A DNA stretch of 64,000 bases from Clitopilus passeckerianus. Lineage: Eukaryota > Basidiomycota > Agaricomycetes > Agaricales > Entolomataceae. The position numbers and the translations under genes are program-made. Positions 34,414-46,063 of this stretch are shown piece by piece. The DNA lies in assembly GCA_944990035.1 (NCBI GenBank), contig CALYLX010000013.1, positions 62,001-126,000 on the forward strand, in the 5' to 3' direction. The notes beneath the pieces were generated by a model. That model saw only the letters and a list, made by a program, of their open reading frames with translations, made no database searches and was not told where the DNA came from. Numbering within the stretch: position 1 is the first letter of the stretch; each line of letters starts with the position of its first letter.

Positions 34414-36045
34414 CAGTGGGCAACAAAACCCTTCCAATGTTTGCTACTTTTTCAAAGATGTGTTAATAGCTGATGGAATAAATTATGTAAAATCTTGAAA
34501 ATAATATATATCATAGTTCAATGTCTTGGCTTGATGCTGACATAACTCTGAGGCTGTACTTCCACTTTTAGCAGGTGTTTCACACAGTACAAGGTGGTGA
34601 CCCATTGGAAGGGTTTTGTTGCTAGTTGTTCTGAATCCAGTAATCATGTGACTTATCACATGATACTTGAGTTTGTTGATTGTAGTCAACAAACTCATGT
34701 GACTAGAGTGTCAGTACATTATATATACAGCTGACCCAAGTGCTACTTTGCCCCCAACCCATTATGCGCACTCTCACTAAGGCTCAAACTACTCGTGTCA
34801 TGGAGTATGGGCAGGGAAGGAGGAGGGGCTTAACAAGCGATGTGTCAAAGAAACCCGGAAATTTGGAGGAGGAAATATTATGATGTGGGGCTGTATGGGG
34901 TGGGATGGGGTTGGATATGCTACAAGAATTGAAGGTACTATGGACAAGGTCCTTTACACTTCAATTCTGGAGGAGGAACTTCAGGATAGCCTGAAGTACT
35001 ATAAGGTAAAAGTGAAGGATATGATTTTCCAGCAGGATAACGACCCCAAGCACACCAGCAACATGGCCAAGGAATGGTTTGAAGACCACAGGATGAAGGT
35101 TCTAATCTGGCCAGCAAACTCTCCTGATATGAACCCTATTGAACATCTTTGGGTTCATGTCAAAAAAGAGCTTAGCAAGTACAATTCTCCACCTAGTGGA
35201 GTATTAGAACTTTGGGCAAGGGTGGAGAAGGTTTGGAATGCTATTCCAGCAGAGGTGTGCCAGAACTTAATAGAGTCAATGCCTAGGAGGATTCAAGCAG
35301 TAGTTGAGGCCAAGGGAAAGTGTTAAGGCAGAGCCTAACAACTTAGGTAATACTGTTTACGCTCGATGTCTTTGACAAACAAAGACAGAGATTTGTCAGC
35401 AGCTGCGGCTGTACTGACGACCTGGTGAGATTGACGAAGCAAGGGACTTAAAGGCGAAGTATAGAACTAAGCAGTTAGGTAGATTGCCTAGGTCAAGCTG
35501 AGGAGCCTTGACCAAATGGTACAGGTTTATATACCTATCTAGTAGTTCTAAATATAGCGCATGCGCAGCATGCTGAGTAAGTAATGAGTCATGCGCAGCA
35601 TGATGAGTAAGTACATGAGTCAGAAAAAGTCAGATAAGGTATAAGTCTCTCACGATTGTGAGAGATGCAGAGTAAGCATGGAAAAAGATGAAAAATGCGC
35701 AGTGATGCGCAGCATATGTGAGTAATCATGCATAGGTAAGCGGGCCGGGGTATGTAAGAAGAAACATGTAAGCAAAATCATAACAGAAAGTAGACTAAGT
35801 ACTAAAATCCATGTATTTCTGCTTTCAAAATCAGTAGCAACAAAACCCTTCCAATGGGTCACCACCTTGTACTGTGTGAAACACCTGCTAAAAGTGGAAG
35901 TACAGCCTCAGAGTTATGTCAGCATCAAGCCAAGACATTGAACTATGATATATATTATTTTCAAGATTTTACATAATTTATTCCATCAGCTATTAACACA
36001 TCTTTGAAAAAGTAGCAAACATTGGAAGGGTTTTGTTGCCCACTG
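34414..36045 (+). mobile_element. Tc1/mariner element with 211-bp TIRs, internally deleted
   Basis: The element is bounded by TA on both sides (34412-34413 and 36046-36047), the target duplication of this superfamily. The terminal inverted repeats are 211 bp (34414-34624 and 35835-36045) and look identical. Each TIR itself begins and ends with the same 19-base motif in opposite orientation, so single ends can also fold. The interior keeps the start of a transposase ORF (ATG at 34764) and its C-terminal third (about 34838-35326). It lies inside an intron of the DUF6698-like gene, in opposite orientation. Confidence 0.9.
34764..35326 (+). pseudogene. Deleted Tc1/mariner transposase
   Basis: The C-terminal part is a DDE transposase: Q-Q-D-N-D-P-K-H-T-S carries the second catalytic Asp, and N-S-P-D-M-N-P-I-E-H-L-W carries the third acidic residue (Glu). 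It ends with S-M-P-R-R-I. The N-terminal ATG segment (about 20 residues, 34764 on) is joined out of frame to this part. The DNA-binding helix-turn-helix region and the first catalytic Asp are deleted. The protein cannot be active; the element would need a helper. Confidence 0.85.
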
Positions 36046-36774
36046 TATGAGCAAGAGTGACGTGGTCGTCTCTCTCGCACAAGCATGAGCCTGTTTCAAT
36101 AGCACGTGGCATATACACATGTTATGGCCAGGAGACAGCTTGAAATCAGACATGGAATCATCAGCCATGTATTAAACCCAGAAACGTAAATCCTTACATG
36201 TTAATGTCACTGAATGCAACATTGTGCTTTCTTCGTTCCGCTATTCCGAATGTTTTGGCCCAAAGAATGGATGCGTGGAGTCCTGGGGTGAGAAGCAGTT
36301 GCAGGGGTGTTATAGATGAGCTACGGCCCCAATACAAGAGAAAAAGAACGTGGATTAATCTCCAGCAAGATTAACCCTCCCTGAGTTTCAAGGAACCTCG
36401 TGCCCAGGTATGATGAGATACTACAGTGCGAAGTCCATGAAACCAACGGCATAATGACAGATCAAAGTAGCATTAAAGTCAGACCCAATAGGACAGTTTT
36501 ATGCTGTATTCCTTGTCGATTCCCAGAGCACAGGTGTTCTTGCTAGAGAGTGCCAACGTGGTTGGAGTCAAGGTCTGCTTTTGACACAGCCACAGTGAGT
36601 CACAATGCCAATATGTTCCATCGAGCTGATTCAATGGAAGATCGAGTAGAAATAAGTATTGGAGAGGTAACATAATCATGGAATTTGGTATATACAACAG
36701 TGAAACTAAGTTTCCTAGTAGATAGAACCCAAAAATTAGCTGATTCAACTAGTTCAGGCGATACAATGCTTACC

Positions 36775-38927
36775 ATGGGTGGGCATAGATCTTTTCTGGC
36801 ATGTAGAAAGATATCCTAATCGAGTAGATCGTAGAGTAAGTAGTCATTGGAATATATGCCACTTTCACCTGAGGGCACAAGGACTGCGCCTCGGAGGATT
36901 GAGTGCACCGAGATGAATTCTGTCCGCTGGTTTGCCGTGGTAATTGGTCGCAATCGCAATAATTCTAGAGCTTTGTCCCCCGAAGGTCAGTTTTCATGCG
37001 TGTAGACAGAAGCAAATGGTTGGATAAAGGCAATAGAATGGTCGCAGCCACCATAAGTGCATGTAAATAACTCACAGAGTTTGGCGAAGTACGGTGGGGT
37101 CGAATGAACTAAAACACAATCATACCAAGGAGCACCAAAGAAATTGGGATTGCATCGGATATTGTCGGTCTTCTCTTTCCAGTCTGACTGACTTGTGTAC
37201 TTGACTTGTATGAGCTGGTGTATTAGGATCTAATGAACAAAACATGTGTTAATACAGGAAAGTTCGAAGTGACCAAGCTTACTGTATCCTCCTTTCTCAA
37301 TTTCACGCTTGCGGTCCTTGGGATGATCTCGTAATGACAAAGAAAAGTGGTGAGCCAGCTTTGAAGTCGGATCTGGAAGCGTTTGTAATTGGCATCCACA
37401 GACATTTTGGCGTTCTCGAAGTCCAGAAATGTTACAGGTTGAGCAAGAGTCGAGCCCAATTTGCGTATCAGGCTGTATTCCGCAGCTGATCCTTTTGCGT
37501 ATCAGGCTGTATTCCGCAGCTGATCCTTTTGCGGTAGTTTGAGAAATAGATGTTGAGCCCTGGGCAGATGTGGCAGAGGGATGAGAAGGAGGTGTTCCAC
37601 TGGCAGGAGGATTAGTGATTCCCGGGCCAAGGATACAAGCAGGGATGCAAGCCGCTTCTTCCTCTCGATCGGCGTTCCAGCTATCCAGATAGTCTATATT
37701 ACTGCGAATTTGACCCGAAGCAACCAAATATTCATCAGCTCTTAGAATCTGCGTACCTGTGAGAACCAACATGGTAAAGGAGAATCAGACGTCACATTCG
37801 CACCTGTTCACCGAAATTCTTGAAGTTAGTTCTCAAGTACGATTTTCGGATTGGTCCATGCATCTTCTCGTTTGGTTTTGTGCTATAGTTTCGCGTCACA
37901 CCTTTGCTCACAATGTCATCGAAAAGGTGAAGCCAGAGATGCATCTTGGGGAAGTTCCATGACTTCAGCTTCGGGTGTTCAACATCAGCATTGTCCACCT
38001 CCTCGCCGCTGCCAGTAGCGGATGCTTCGGGCGGATCGAGATCGAGATCTACAGGAGAGTCAGAATCAGAGCTTTTGGACATGCTAATATTCACACCTGA
38101 GTCCGAGTCCGAGTCGCTCGTTGGTACTGGTAGCTGGTGATCTTCGAGAATATCCTCAGAAAACTCGGAATTGGGTCTGTTGGAATGCGAGTCTGGGTCA
38201 CGATCTGGATGATCCATCTCCTCCGAGCTGTCAGGCACCTCGGGATTGACCAAGCTGATATAGGCCTAGGAAACATAAAGCAAACATCAATATAATGACA
38301 GTAAATATCCAGGATGTCAAATTCTCACTGCTATATCGCCAGCGAATCTATTCAACTCCTCTCGGCCCTCCGAAATAGACGATGCTGTATGCAAATCGAA
38401 GTCGGCGTACATACGAACATTGAGGTAGCGCCGCAGCGCTTTCAGAAGCAAGTAGCCTTCAGAGTCTTTGTTGCCAGCTAGAACGCATGTAGCAGCGTAA
38501 AGGAAGGTCTGCTTCTGATTAGCCTTATTGTCTTCGAATCAATGGCATAATAAATCTTACTGAGGAAATATCTCTATTCTCTGAGCCATCATTGAACGTG
38601 ATCTTCATCACCGCTTTGAAGTGGTTCAGCCCAGACCAGCACGGTACCTCGTCAAATCTGACCACATAATGACCTTAGTTACTGGCTAAATGGATAGAAC
38701 GTGACAAACTTACTGAGCGTCGATCTTGGCCTTATCACATTTAGAAATGATGTCTTTAAACTGAGGAAAGAAATGATCCTCCCATAAACTGTTATCATCA
38801 GAATGTAGGGTATCGTAGGATATTGCACGATGAATGTCGCATCCGGGAAGGCTCCAGAATGCATTCTTAGGGGGAATAGGAGCCGTTAGAAGTGTGTAAT
38901 CCAAATTGTCATTTTGTACCTTCCAAC
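36775..38927 (-). pseudogene. Plavaka (CACTA-type) transposase, C-terminal half
   Basis: Minus-strand exons in order give Plavaka-type motifs: S-Y-D-x-L-H near 38830, P-C-W-S-G-L-N-H-F near 38640, F-N-D-G-S, N-F-P-K-M-H-L-W-L-H-L-F-D-D, T-K-P-N-E-K-M-H-G-P near 37870, and a C-terminal E-F-I-S-V-H-S-I-L-R-G-A around 36900. In-frame TGA and TAG codons occur in the last part. The N-terminal half of the same gene is on the far side of the Ty3 element at 48805-50323. Plavaka elements are common DNA transposons of mushroom-forming fungi. Confidence 0.75.
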
Positions 38928-39207
38928 TGCGGGTGTGTTACTTAGATTTGCGACTGTGCGAAGCCTTCGATTGCGAGACTTATATTAGTTTTGTGATCAT
39001 TTGATTACTGAGGGATTCAAAGTTGAAATATATTCAATTTTACACACACACACACATTTACATCGCTACCTAAGGGTATTTCGGTGTCTAAGAGTGCTAT
39101 CTACACGAGGCCCACGAACTCGAAGTCGTTAGTTTTGAGTTTGTTAATTGGTGGAGTCGGATTAGTTCGATCTTCGCTAAATTACAGACCCGGCACTTAC
39201 CTCTTCA
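38928..39207 (+). repeat. 5' LTR of the Ty3 element
   Basis: 280 bp, TG..CA ends, with an (AC)n run in the middle. Compared base by base by eye with 48525-48804, no difference was found. Confidence 0.92.
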
Positions 39208-39537
39208 TCTGGAGCCCACCGCGAGGGGCTTCAACTAGAAAACACTCTCAACGTCGAGAAACTCTTGGTCTTCGTTCTACGAAGTCCGAATTTATAAAAA
39301 AAAAAAGCAAACATTAGTTTTGCACCTAGAGGTTCTTCGCCTTGTGACCCCAGGATTACTGTATCAAGACCAACGTCAGAAGTGCAGCAACCTACGTGCA
39401 AGCGGAAATCTCAAACCAGCCAACAAACGCCGGTTTTCGAAAACCTATTCGATTTGCCGCTGTTACCAAAACCGCCTTCGAGAAAGAAAGTTTCTTATAA
39501 ACCTTCTAATCGACCACGCGGCCCACCTGTATCTTCG

Positions 39538-41016
39538 ATGTTCCCCGGAGCATTGAATATGTCAACGTCTGGTCCACAACCAGGCTCATCTCAGAGCTCA
39601 GGAAACAATGACGAGGCTCAGCAACAGCAGCCAGACCCAGTTCCACCGCCAGGCCCGGCGCCTGCGCCAGCAACTGGAGCTGCTCCTGCTCCTGCAGCCG
39701 CACTCGCCGTTCAACCTGCAGTTCAACCGATTCAACGTATTGATACTTTCCGTATGCCGTTCTCAACCAGTCAAGACGCACCTAAGTTTGTGCATACTCA
39801 ACCATCCGAAGTTCGACGATTCGTTCAGAAGATGGAGGCTTTGTTCAAAGCCGCTGGTATCACTGGGAGCCAGGAGAAGAAAGATAAGATTGTTGAATAC
39901 GTTGATGCTCAGACCCATGATGAATGGAAAGGGTTTGATACCTTCGATACTGGCTCTTGGAAGGAATTCCTCGACGAGGTTTATGAGTCGTACCCCGAGG
40001 CCGATAATGGAGAAGGAGATATGGCGCACCTTGACAAGATTTGTCAAGAGCATGCCAGACTCGGCTCCGGTCATGAGGTCGAACTTCATTCCTTGATTCG
40101 AAAGTTCCGTGCTGAGGCCAAGAAGCTGTCAAAGGTCTATAGTAATGCTGTCTTAGTTGACAAATTTATGAAATGCCTTACCCCTGCGTTCTATTCATTA
40201 GTCCAGGATCGATTATTGATGACCTATGGTTCGTATAAGGATAGACGGCGACATAGGAATGATAAATATGACTTATCTGAAGTCTTCAAAATCGTACAAA
40301 GGCTTCTTGACGATGAACCCGATACCATTGAAGATGATAGAACTTCTCCTAGGAGGGAATCATCGCATGTTAAGGTCAAAGTTGAGGAGTCAGCTACCGA
40401 AGAAACTCTTGCTAGTCTTCAAGACGGCGTCAATGCACTCACCAAGGAGATGACCGGAATTCGTTCATTTATGCAAAACATGCAGAATGATATTCGATCC
40501 GTTAATCAACTTGTCACTAGTCGGGGCAACACTGTTTTGAATGTTCGAGCCGAAGCACCGTCGGGAGGAGGCTATGGGAATAACTTAACTTGTTTCCATT
40601 GTCGCCAGTCTGGACATCGCATTGCCGATTGCAAGGAGTTGAGAGCACAAGTGAACGAAGGAAAATTGAAGTTGGTTGACGGAAGATCTCGATTACCCAA
40701 CGGGGACTTCATCCCTCGTGAACCAGCAAGCCTGAGTCCAAGGGATCGTGTAAACGACCTTGCTGACAAGAAGGCAGCAGCGTTCTATGGATGGGTCGAG
40801 GAAGAAGACGACAACGTAGTTTATTCTTCGTTCACCAATGCAGTTCGGGATAGGCGTGATGATATACTGGAAACTATTAGCCATGCACAACAGGACAAAC
40901 GAGCTGACACCGACCAAAAGTTGGATCAGTTAGTGAGTTTAGTTTTTGCACTTGCCAATACCAGGAGCACCGCAAATTCCAAGGAGGTGCGCCAACATAA
41001 CACTAAGGATTTTTAG
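39538..41016 (+). CDS. Ty3 Gag protein
   Basis: The frame is open from 39382, but the first ATG is at 39538, giving about 492 residues. A Pro/Ala/Gln-rich N-terminus is followed by a capsid-like helical region with Q-x-x-x-E-V-R-R-F. A CCHC zinc knuckle (C-x2-C-x4-H-x4-C, about 40591-40632) binds the RNA genome in the virus-like particle. Gag is intact, unlike the following pol region. Confidence 0.85.
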   Translation: MFPGALNMSTSGPQPGSSQSSGNNDEAQQQQPDPVPPPGPAPAPATGAAPAPAAALAVQPAVQPIQRIDTFRMPFSTSQDAPKFVHTQPSEVRRFVQKMEALFKAAGITGSQEKKDKIVEYVDAQTHDEWKGFDTFDTGSWKEFLDEVYESYPEADNGEGDMAHLDKICQEHARLGSGHEVELHSLIRKFRAEAKKLSKVYSNAVLVDKFMKCLTPAFYSLVQDRLLMTYGSYKDRRRHRNDKYDLSEVFKIVQRLLDDEPDTIEDDRTSPRRESSHVKVKVEESATEETLASLQDGVNALTKEMTGIRSFMQNMQNDIRSVNQLVTSRGNTVLNVRAEAPSGGGYGNNLTCFHCRQSGHRIADCKELRAQVNEGKLKLVDGRSRLPNGDFIPREPASLSPRDRVNDLADKKAAAFYGWVEEEDDNVVYSSFTNAVRDRRDDILETISHAQQDKRADTDQKLDQLVSLVFALANTRSTANSKEVRQHNTKDF

Positions 41017-41024
41017 AGAACTCG

Positions 41025-43720
41025 ATGAAGGCGTCTAGAAAGGCGAAAAGCGCGCCAAGGGAAGGAGGGAAACCCGAGACGCCTGAGAGACCTTTAAATA
41101 AATCCCTGGAACCGGATAAAGAGAAGAGAAATGAGCAGAGGGTACGGTTCTTGGACTTACCGTTCGAGAAAGTACCAGCATTGACAGACGAGGCGAATCA
41201 GCGACCGGTTCAACCCAACCAAGGGGATGCCAATCAAATTCCTCAGTCACGCAGTAAGGCACCGATTGAGAAGGAATTTGGTTCGCAGGAATTGGTAGCT
41301 AAGCTGTTAGACACCCAGATAACCATTTCCGCGGCGGATTTGTTGGGAGTAGCTGACAGCGTTCGTAGTGAGCTGGTGAAGTTGTTACGGAAGACTCGAG
41401 TCCCGGCTGAGAAGAAGAAAGAAACAGCCGTCCTTCAGCTTGGCAGTATGAACCGCCAGCAGCTGGAGGATTGGCGTCGACTCTCAGAGGACCTGATGAA
41501 ACCTAACATCGTGAACGTCGATGATTTACCAGGAGCAACCTATTTCATTGCGGAGAATGATTGGGAGGGTGTACCGGTCGGTGCCGTAGTGCACCAAGAT
41601 GTCGTAGACACCTACCTAGAGTCATTGCCGCCGGGAGATAAACCTGTTGTAGTGTATGTAGCGAGGGACATCCAAGTTCTTCGCTCCCTGCATCCTATGG
41701 TAAATGAACGGCACAAAGTTGAGTCAATCCTGGATAGTGGTTCGCAGATTGTGTGTATGTCTCTAGAGATTGCGCTAAAACTCGGACTCACTTGGGATCC
41801 TGACGTTCGACTTAGGATGGAGAGTGCGAATCAGCAAATAAATGAATCGGTGGGCTTAGCCCGTAATATACCATTTACATTTGCTGAAGGCTTTACTATC
41901 TATCTACAAGTTCACATATTCGAGAAACCGGCCTATACTATTCTACTTGGATGACCATTTGATACCTTGACTGAAAGTAACATTCAAAATTTGAGTGACG
42001 GAAGCGCAATAATTACTATTCGTGACCCAAACTCTGGTAGACGAGCAGCGTTACCTACTAGTGAAAGGGGGAAGCCACCTTGAGTCAACTATTCCTCCAA
42101 TCCCACCAATGATTTAAAATTTCGACCCTCGAGGAGTTGATCCCAGATCAAGGAGAGGTTGCGGTTTCAATCGTAGAAGATGGATTGGGCGGATTCGGTA
42201 TTACTGGTTATTGCGTTAAGGACAAAGCATTCAAAGAGAAAGAACTGAGGGATGTTTACCTGAGTGCGTTTCATTCGACGGCTCCACTGGAAGGAAAGGA
42301 TGGGAATAGACTATCATCCTATTTAAATGGGAAGTTAGATTACTTACCACCTGACATACCAAGTGCTGTTAAGAGACCACCAGATGAGAACCTCACTGAG
42401 GCAGGCGAAGGCCGGGAGAAATCGTGGACTTTGAAGCCTCTACCTGCAAAAATCGTTCAAGGCAAACGGTTTAAACCTTCTCGATCACCCACCGTTCAGG
42501 TGTTAGCGTCGAAAAAGTATAAGCCAGTTGCGAAGAAGGTTAAACCTGTTCTGGGGACCACACCCGAGGAATTTCGAATTATCAGAAACATTACCGGAGA
42601 TCCTTTAGCAGGAATGCCTACCTTGAATCCTAATCCACCGGACTTTAAGCCCACTGGGAGATATACAGCCGAACGCAAGGAAATAATCGACCGAGCGCAT
42701 GCTGGAGATTTCTTATGGCCTGAAGAACGAAAATTAGTACATCATGTTATGATGGAACAGAATGAAGCATTCGCTTGGGACGATACCAAACGAGGTCGCT
42801 TCAAGAAGGAGTACTTCCCTCCTGTAATCATGCCCGTAGTGCCGCACCAGCCGTGGGTCCTGAGGAATATATCAATTCCTCCGGGGATCTATGACAAAGT
42901 GTGTGAGATCATTAAGAAAAAGATTGCAGCGGGAGTGTACGAACCTTCGAACTCTTCGTATCGGTCTCAATGGTTCTGCATGTTGAAGAAAGACGGTGAA
43001 AGCCTGCGACTGGTGCATAGTTTAGAACCTCTAAACAAGGTCACTGTAGCACACTCAGGCTTACCTCCGGCAACAGAAGAACTTGCAAATCATTTTGCTG
43101 GACGTGCTTGCGGCGGAATGTTCGATCTGTATGTGGGATATGATGAGCGGATATTAGATCCAAGATCCTGGGACTATACCACATTTCAGACGCCATTCGG
43201 CGCATTAAGACTCGTTACTTTACCGATGGGATGGACAAATTCAGTCCCTATCTTTCATGATGATGTGACATATATCTTGGAGGATGAAATTCCGGACGTT
43301 ACCTGGCCATACATTGACGACGTAGCCATTCGAGGACCAGCAACCCGTTATGAACTTGCCGACGGCAGATATAAGGTAATACCAGAAAACCCTGGTATTT
43401 GTCGGTTCATCTGGGAACATATGCAGAACGTTAATAGAGTTCTGCAGCAAGTGAAATATGCGGGCGGCACCTTTTCAGGAACGAAGTCAGTATTATGTGC
43501 TGATGAGATTGTAGTTGTGGGTCACCTATGCTCTTACGAGGGCCGGAAACCCGAAACAAAGCGCTTGGAGGTGATCATGGGATGGGGCAGTTGTAAATCT
43601 TTGACGGATGTTCGAGGGTTCCTCAGTACCTGTGGAACGTTTAGGATGTTCATTAAAGACTATGCCCGGATTTCCGAACCTCTAAATCGACTCACCAAGA
43701 AAGAAGTACCATTCGAATAG
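41025..43720 (+). pseudogene. Ty3 protease and reverse transcriptase region, broken
   Basis: 41025-41954 encodes the aspartic protease part with active-site L-D-S-G and the I-L-L-G strand, and stops at a TGA (41952-41954) where family members have Arg before P-F-D. A second TGA occurs at 42081. After a frame change near 42090-42137 the reverse transcriptase follows (42137-43720), with P-F-G, G-W-T-N-S and the catalytic Y-I-D-D motif near 43312. It ends in a TAG (43718-43720) within P-F-E-x-G-P-E, where Trp is usual. Sequence context on both sides of each stop remains in frame, so these are point lesions, not domain ends. Confidence 0.85.
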
Positions 43721-45977
43721 GGGCCAGAACAACAGAAATCAATGGATGCCCTGAAACAGGCATTGATTAGCTGCCCTGCTTTGAAACCCATCAACTACAA
43801 CTCACCAGGGGCAGTTGTCCTTGCAGTAGACACGTCCTGGATGGCTGTCGGCTTTGGTGTCTTCCAAGAAGATGCCAAGGACGCGAAGAAGCGAACTTGC
43901 ACAAAGTTAGGGTCCATAACCCTGAATCCACGCGAAGCTCGGTTCTCACAGCCTAAATGCGAGTTGTATGGTCTTCTACGGGCCCTGAGAGCTAATAAAC
44001 ATTCACTGTTAGGGTGTCGAAAGCTTATTGTAGAAACGGATGCGAAATACCTGAAAGGAATGTTGAGCAATCCAGGAATTGGACCCAACGCTACAATCAT
44101 GAGATGGATTGAGGAGATTCTAATGTATCACTTCACCTTGTGTCATGTACCTGGTAAGACGTTCAGCATGGACGGATTATCGAGGCGTGAGGCGCAGCCA
44201 GGTGACGAGGAATATGAACCCGTTGATCCTGAGCTGATAGATGAGCCAAAGGCCATGACATTCGAGTTCCCTGATGAGCTCGCCAACGTTCCTGGATGGG
44301 AAGAGGAAGTGCCGAACGATTGCCGAGCGCGGACAGAAGGAGGGCGTGATCTTTGCGCATCCAGTGCTTGTGATGTCACTGAAGACCCCCTTGCTACCTG
44401 ATGAGAGTATGTTGAACGATGAGGAAATCCAAGAGGAATATCCTGACGCTCACCGCTCTAAGAAAGGGAAGGCAATGGACTCTTTGATTCCGGTGATCGA
44501 GGAGTGGCTGAAGGATCCAGGGCAGAACCCTATGGAGTTAAGCGAAATGAATCTTGATAACTTCAAGCGGTTTGCCCGGGAATTCTTCTTGGATGGAAAA
44601 GGTCGTCTCTATCGAAGAAATCCTAACATGTCGAAGCATAAGCTAGTAGTGGACAAGAGGAAACGAGTCTACATGCTCAGAGCTGCTCACGATGCGTTGG
44701 GACACCGGGGCGCTTATGCGACCAAAATGCTGATCACTGAGCGCTTCTGGTGGCCGGAAATAGACGCAGACGTCCGTTGGTATATCCAAACCTGTCATTC
44801 CTGTCAGGAACGACAAAAGACCCTTCTTCGGATCTCTCCTACAGAAACGCATACACCGTCGATCTTCCAGACAATTCATATCGACACAATGCATATGACT
44901 CTGGCATCAAACGGATGTAAATACATTGTACATGGTCGCTGTGGGTTATCTTCATGGATGGAAGGGAGACCGTTGCGTAAAGATAATCACAAACTCATCG
45001 GACAGTGGTTATTCAAGGATGTGATCTGTAGATGGGGGTGTATCTCATTAATTGTCACAGACAATGCGGGACAATTTACAAAGGTCACGAAATGGCTTGA
45101 GGAAAAGTATGGAATTCGGGGTATTACTATCTCGGCATACAATTCTCAAGCGAACGGAAGAATTGAACGACCTCACTGGGATGTCCGTCAGGCACTGTTC
45201 AAGGCCTGCGAAGACAAATCCAAGTGGTTCTGGTTCTTCCACCACATCATGTGGGCCGATCGTATCACTGTCCATAAGCGTTTCGGGTGTTCGCTATTCT
45301 TCATGGTCACCGGAGCTCATCCCATCACGCCACTTGACATTGTCGAGGCAACGTAGTTGGTGGAGTTGCCTGATGGTCCTCTAAGTACGGAAGAGCTTAT
45401 CGGTTACCGGGCTAGAGCATTGGCAATGCATAAACAACACATTGATATGATGCGGAGGCGTGTATCGCAAGATAAGATTCTAGCTGTACAAAAGTATGCT
45501 AAGGATCATATGGCTTCGATCAAGGACTATGAGTTCAAACCATTGGACTTGGTTCTTGTAAGAAACACAGGGATCGAGAAGTCTCTCAGCCGCAAAATGA
45601 TGCCGAGGTATCTGGGGCCCATGGTGGTACTTACCAGGATGAAGGGCGGAAATTATATTGTTGCTGAAATGGACGGATCAGTATGGCAAGAAAGAGTGGC
45701 TGCTTTCCGAGTGGTACCTTATCGCGCAAGGAAGCGCATGGAATTGCCTGCTGGGATCGAGAACTGGATCGACATTTCCCCGGAAAAGCTAAAGCAGCTA
45801 AGAACGGAGAATGGGAATGACGAAGATTTAGAAATTGATGATATTCATTTCCGAGGTGTTCACCTCAGATCTGATGATGATTCAGAAGACGAGAACCCAA
45901 CGGGAGAAGTCTATGAAGCATCAGATTCTGATGAAGAAGACGCGCGGGATGGACCCCGCAGAAGCAGGAGACTCTAA
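43721..45977 (+). pseudogene. Ty3 RNase H and integrase region, broken
   Basis: The RNase H part (43742-44401) keeps the reverse transcriptase frame and has V-D-T-S-W and E-T-D. A frame change occurs between about 44300 and 44400. Integrase follows in another frame (to 45356): an H-H-C-C zinc finger (about 44690-44810), then catalytic core pieces with I-D-T, V-T-D-N-A-G-Q-F and N-G-R-I-E. A TAG at 45354-45356 replaces a probable Trp codon. The C-terminal GPY/F module (R-Y-L-G-P-M) and an acidic tail run to 45977. Confidence 0.85.
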
Positions 45978-46063
45978 AAACGTTAAGTTAGGGGAAACTA
46001 TTGCATTTGCGAACTAGTACATCCTAATCACAATTTTATGTACGAGCAAGGAAACTGGTCTAT

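Larger units (their letters stand above)
32772..36168 (-). pseudogene. DUF6698-like protein gene, broken and interrupted by a Tc1 element
   Basis: A minus-strand gene starts about 36168 (M-A-D-D). It continues after an intron that contains a 1.6-kb transposon, through exons at about 34394-34082, 34034-33872 and 33826-33576. Motifs in order are K-Y-x-D-L-P-P-V-L-x-P, I-T-P-G-L-I-A-G, A-L-S, then T-G-I-D-Y and F-F-x-Y. I associate this series with the DUF6698 family of Agaricomycetes (function unknown). A TGA in the frame after A-R-Q near 34262 and another near 33460 (both fit CGA to TGA) break it. A Ser/Pro/Lys-rich open frame down to 32772 would be the C-terminal tail. Confidence 0.5.
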
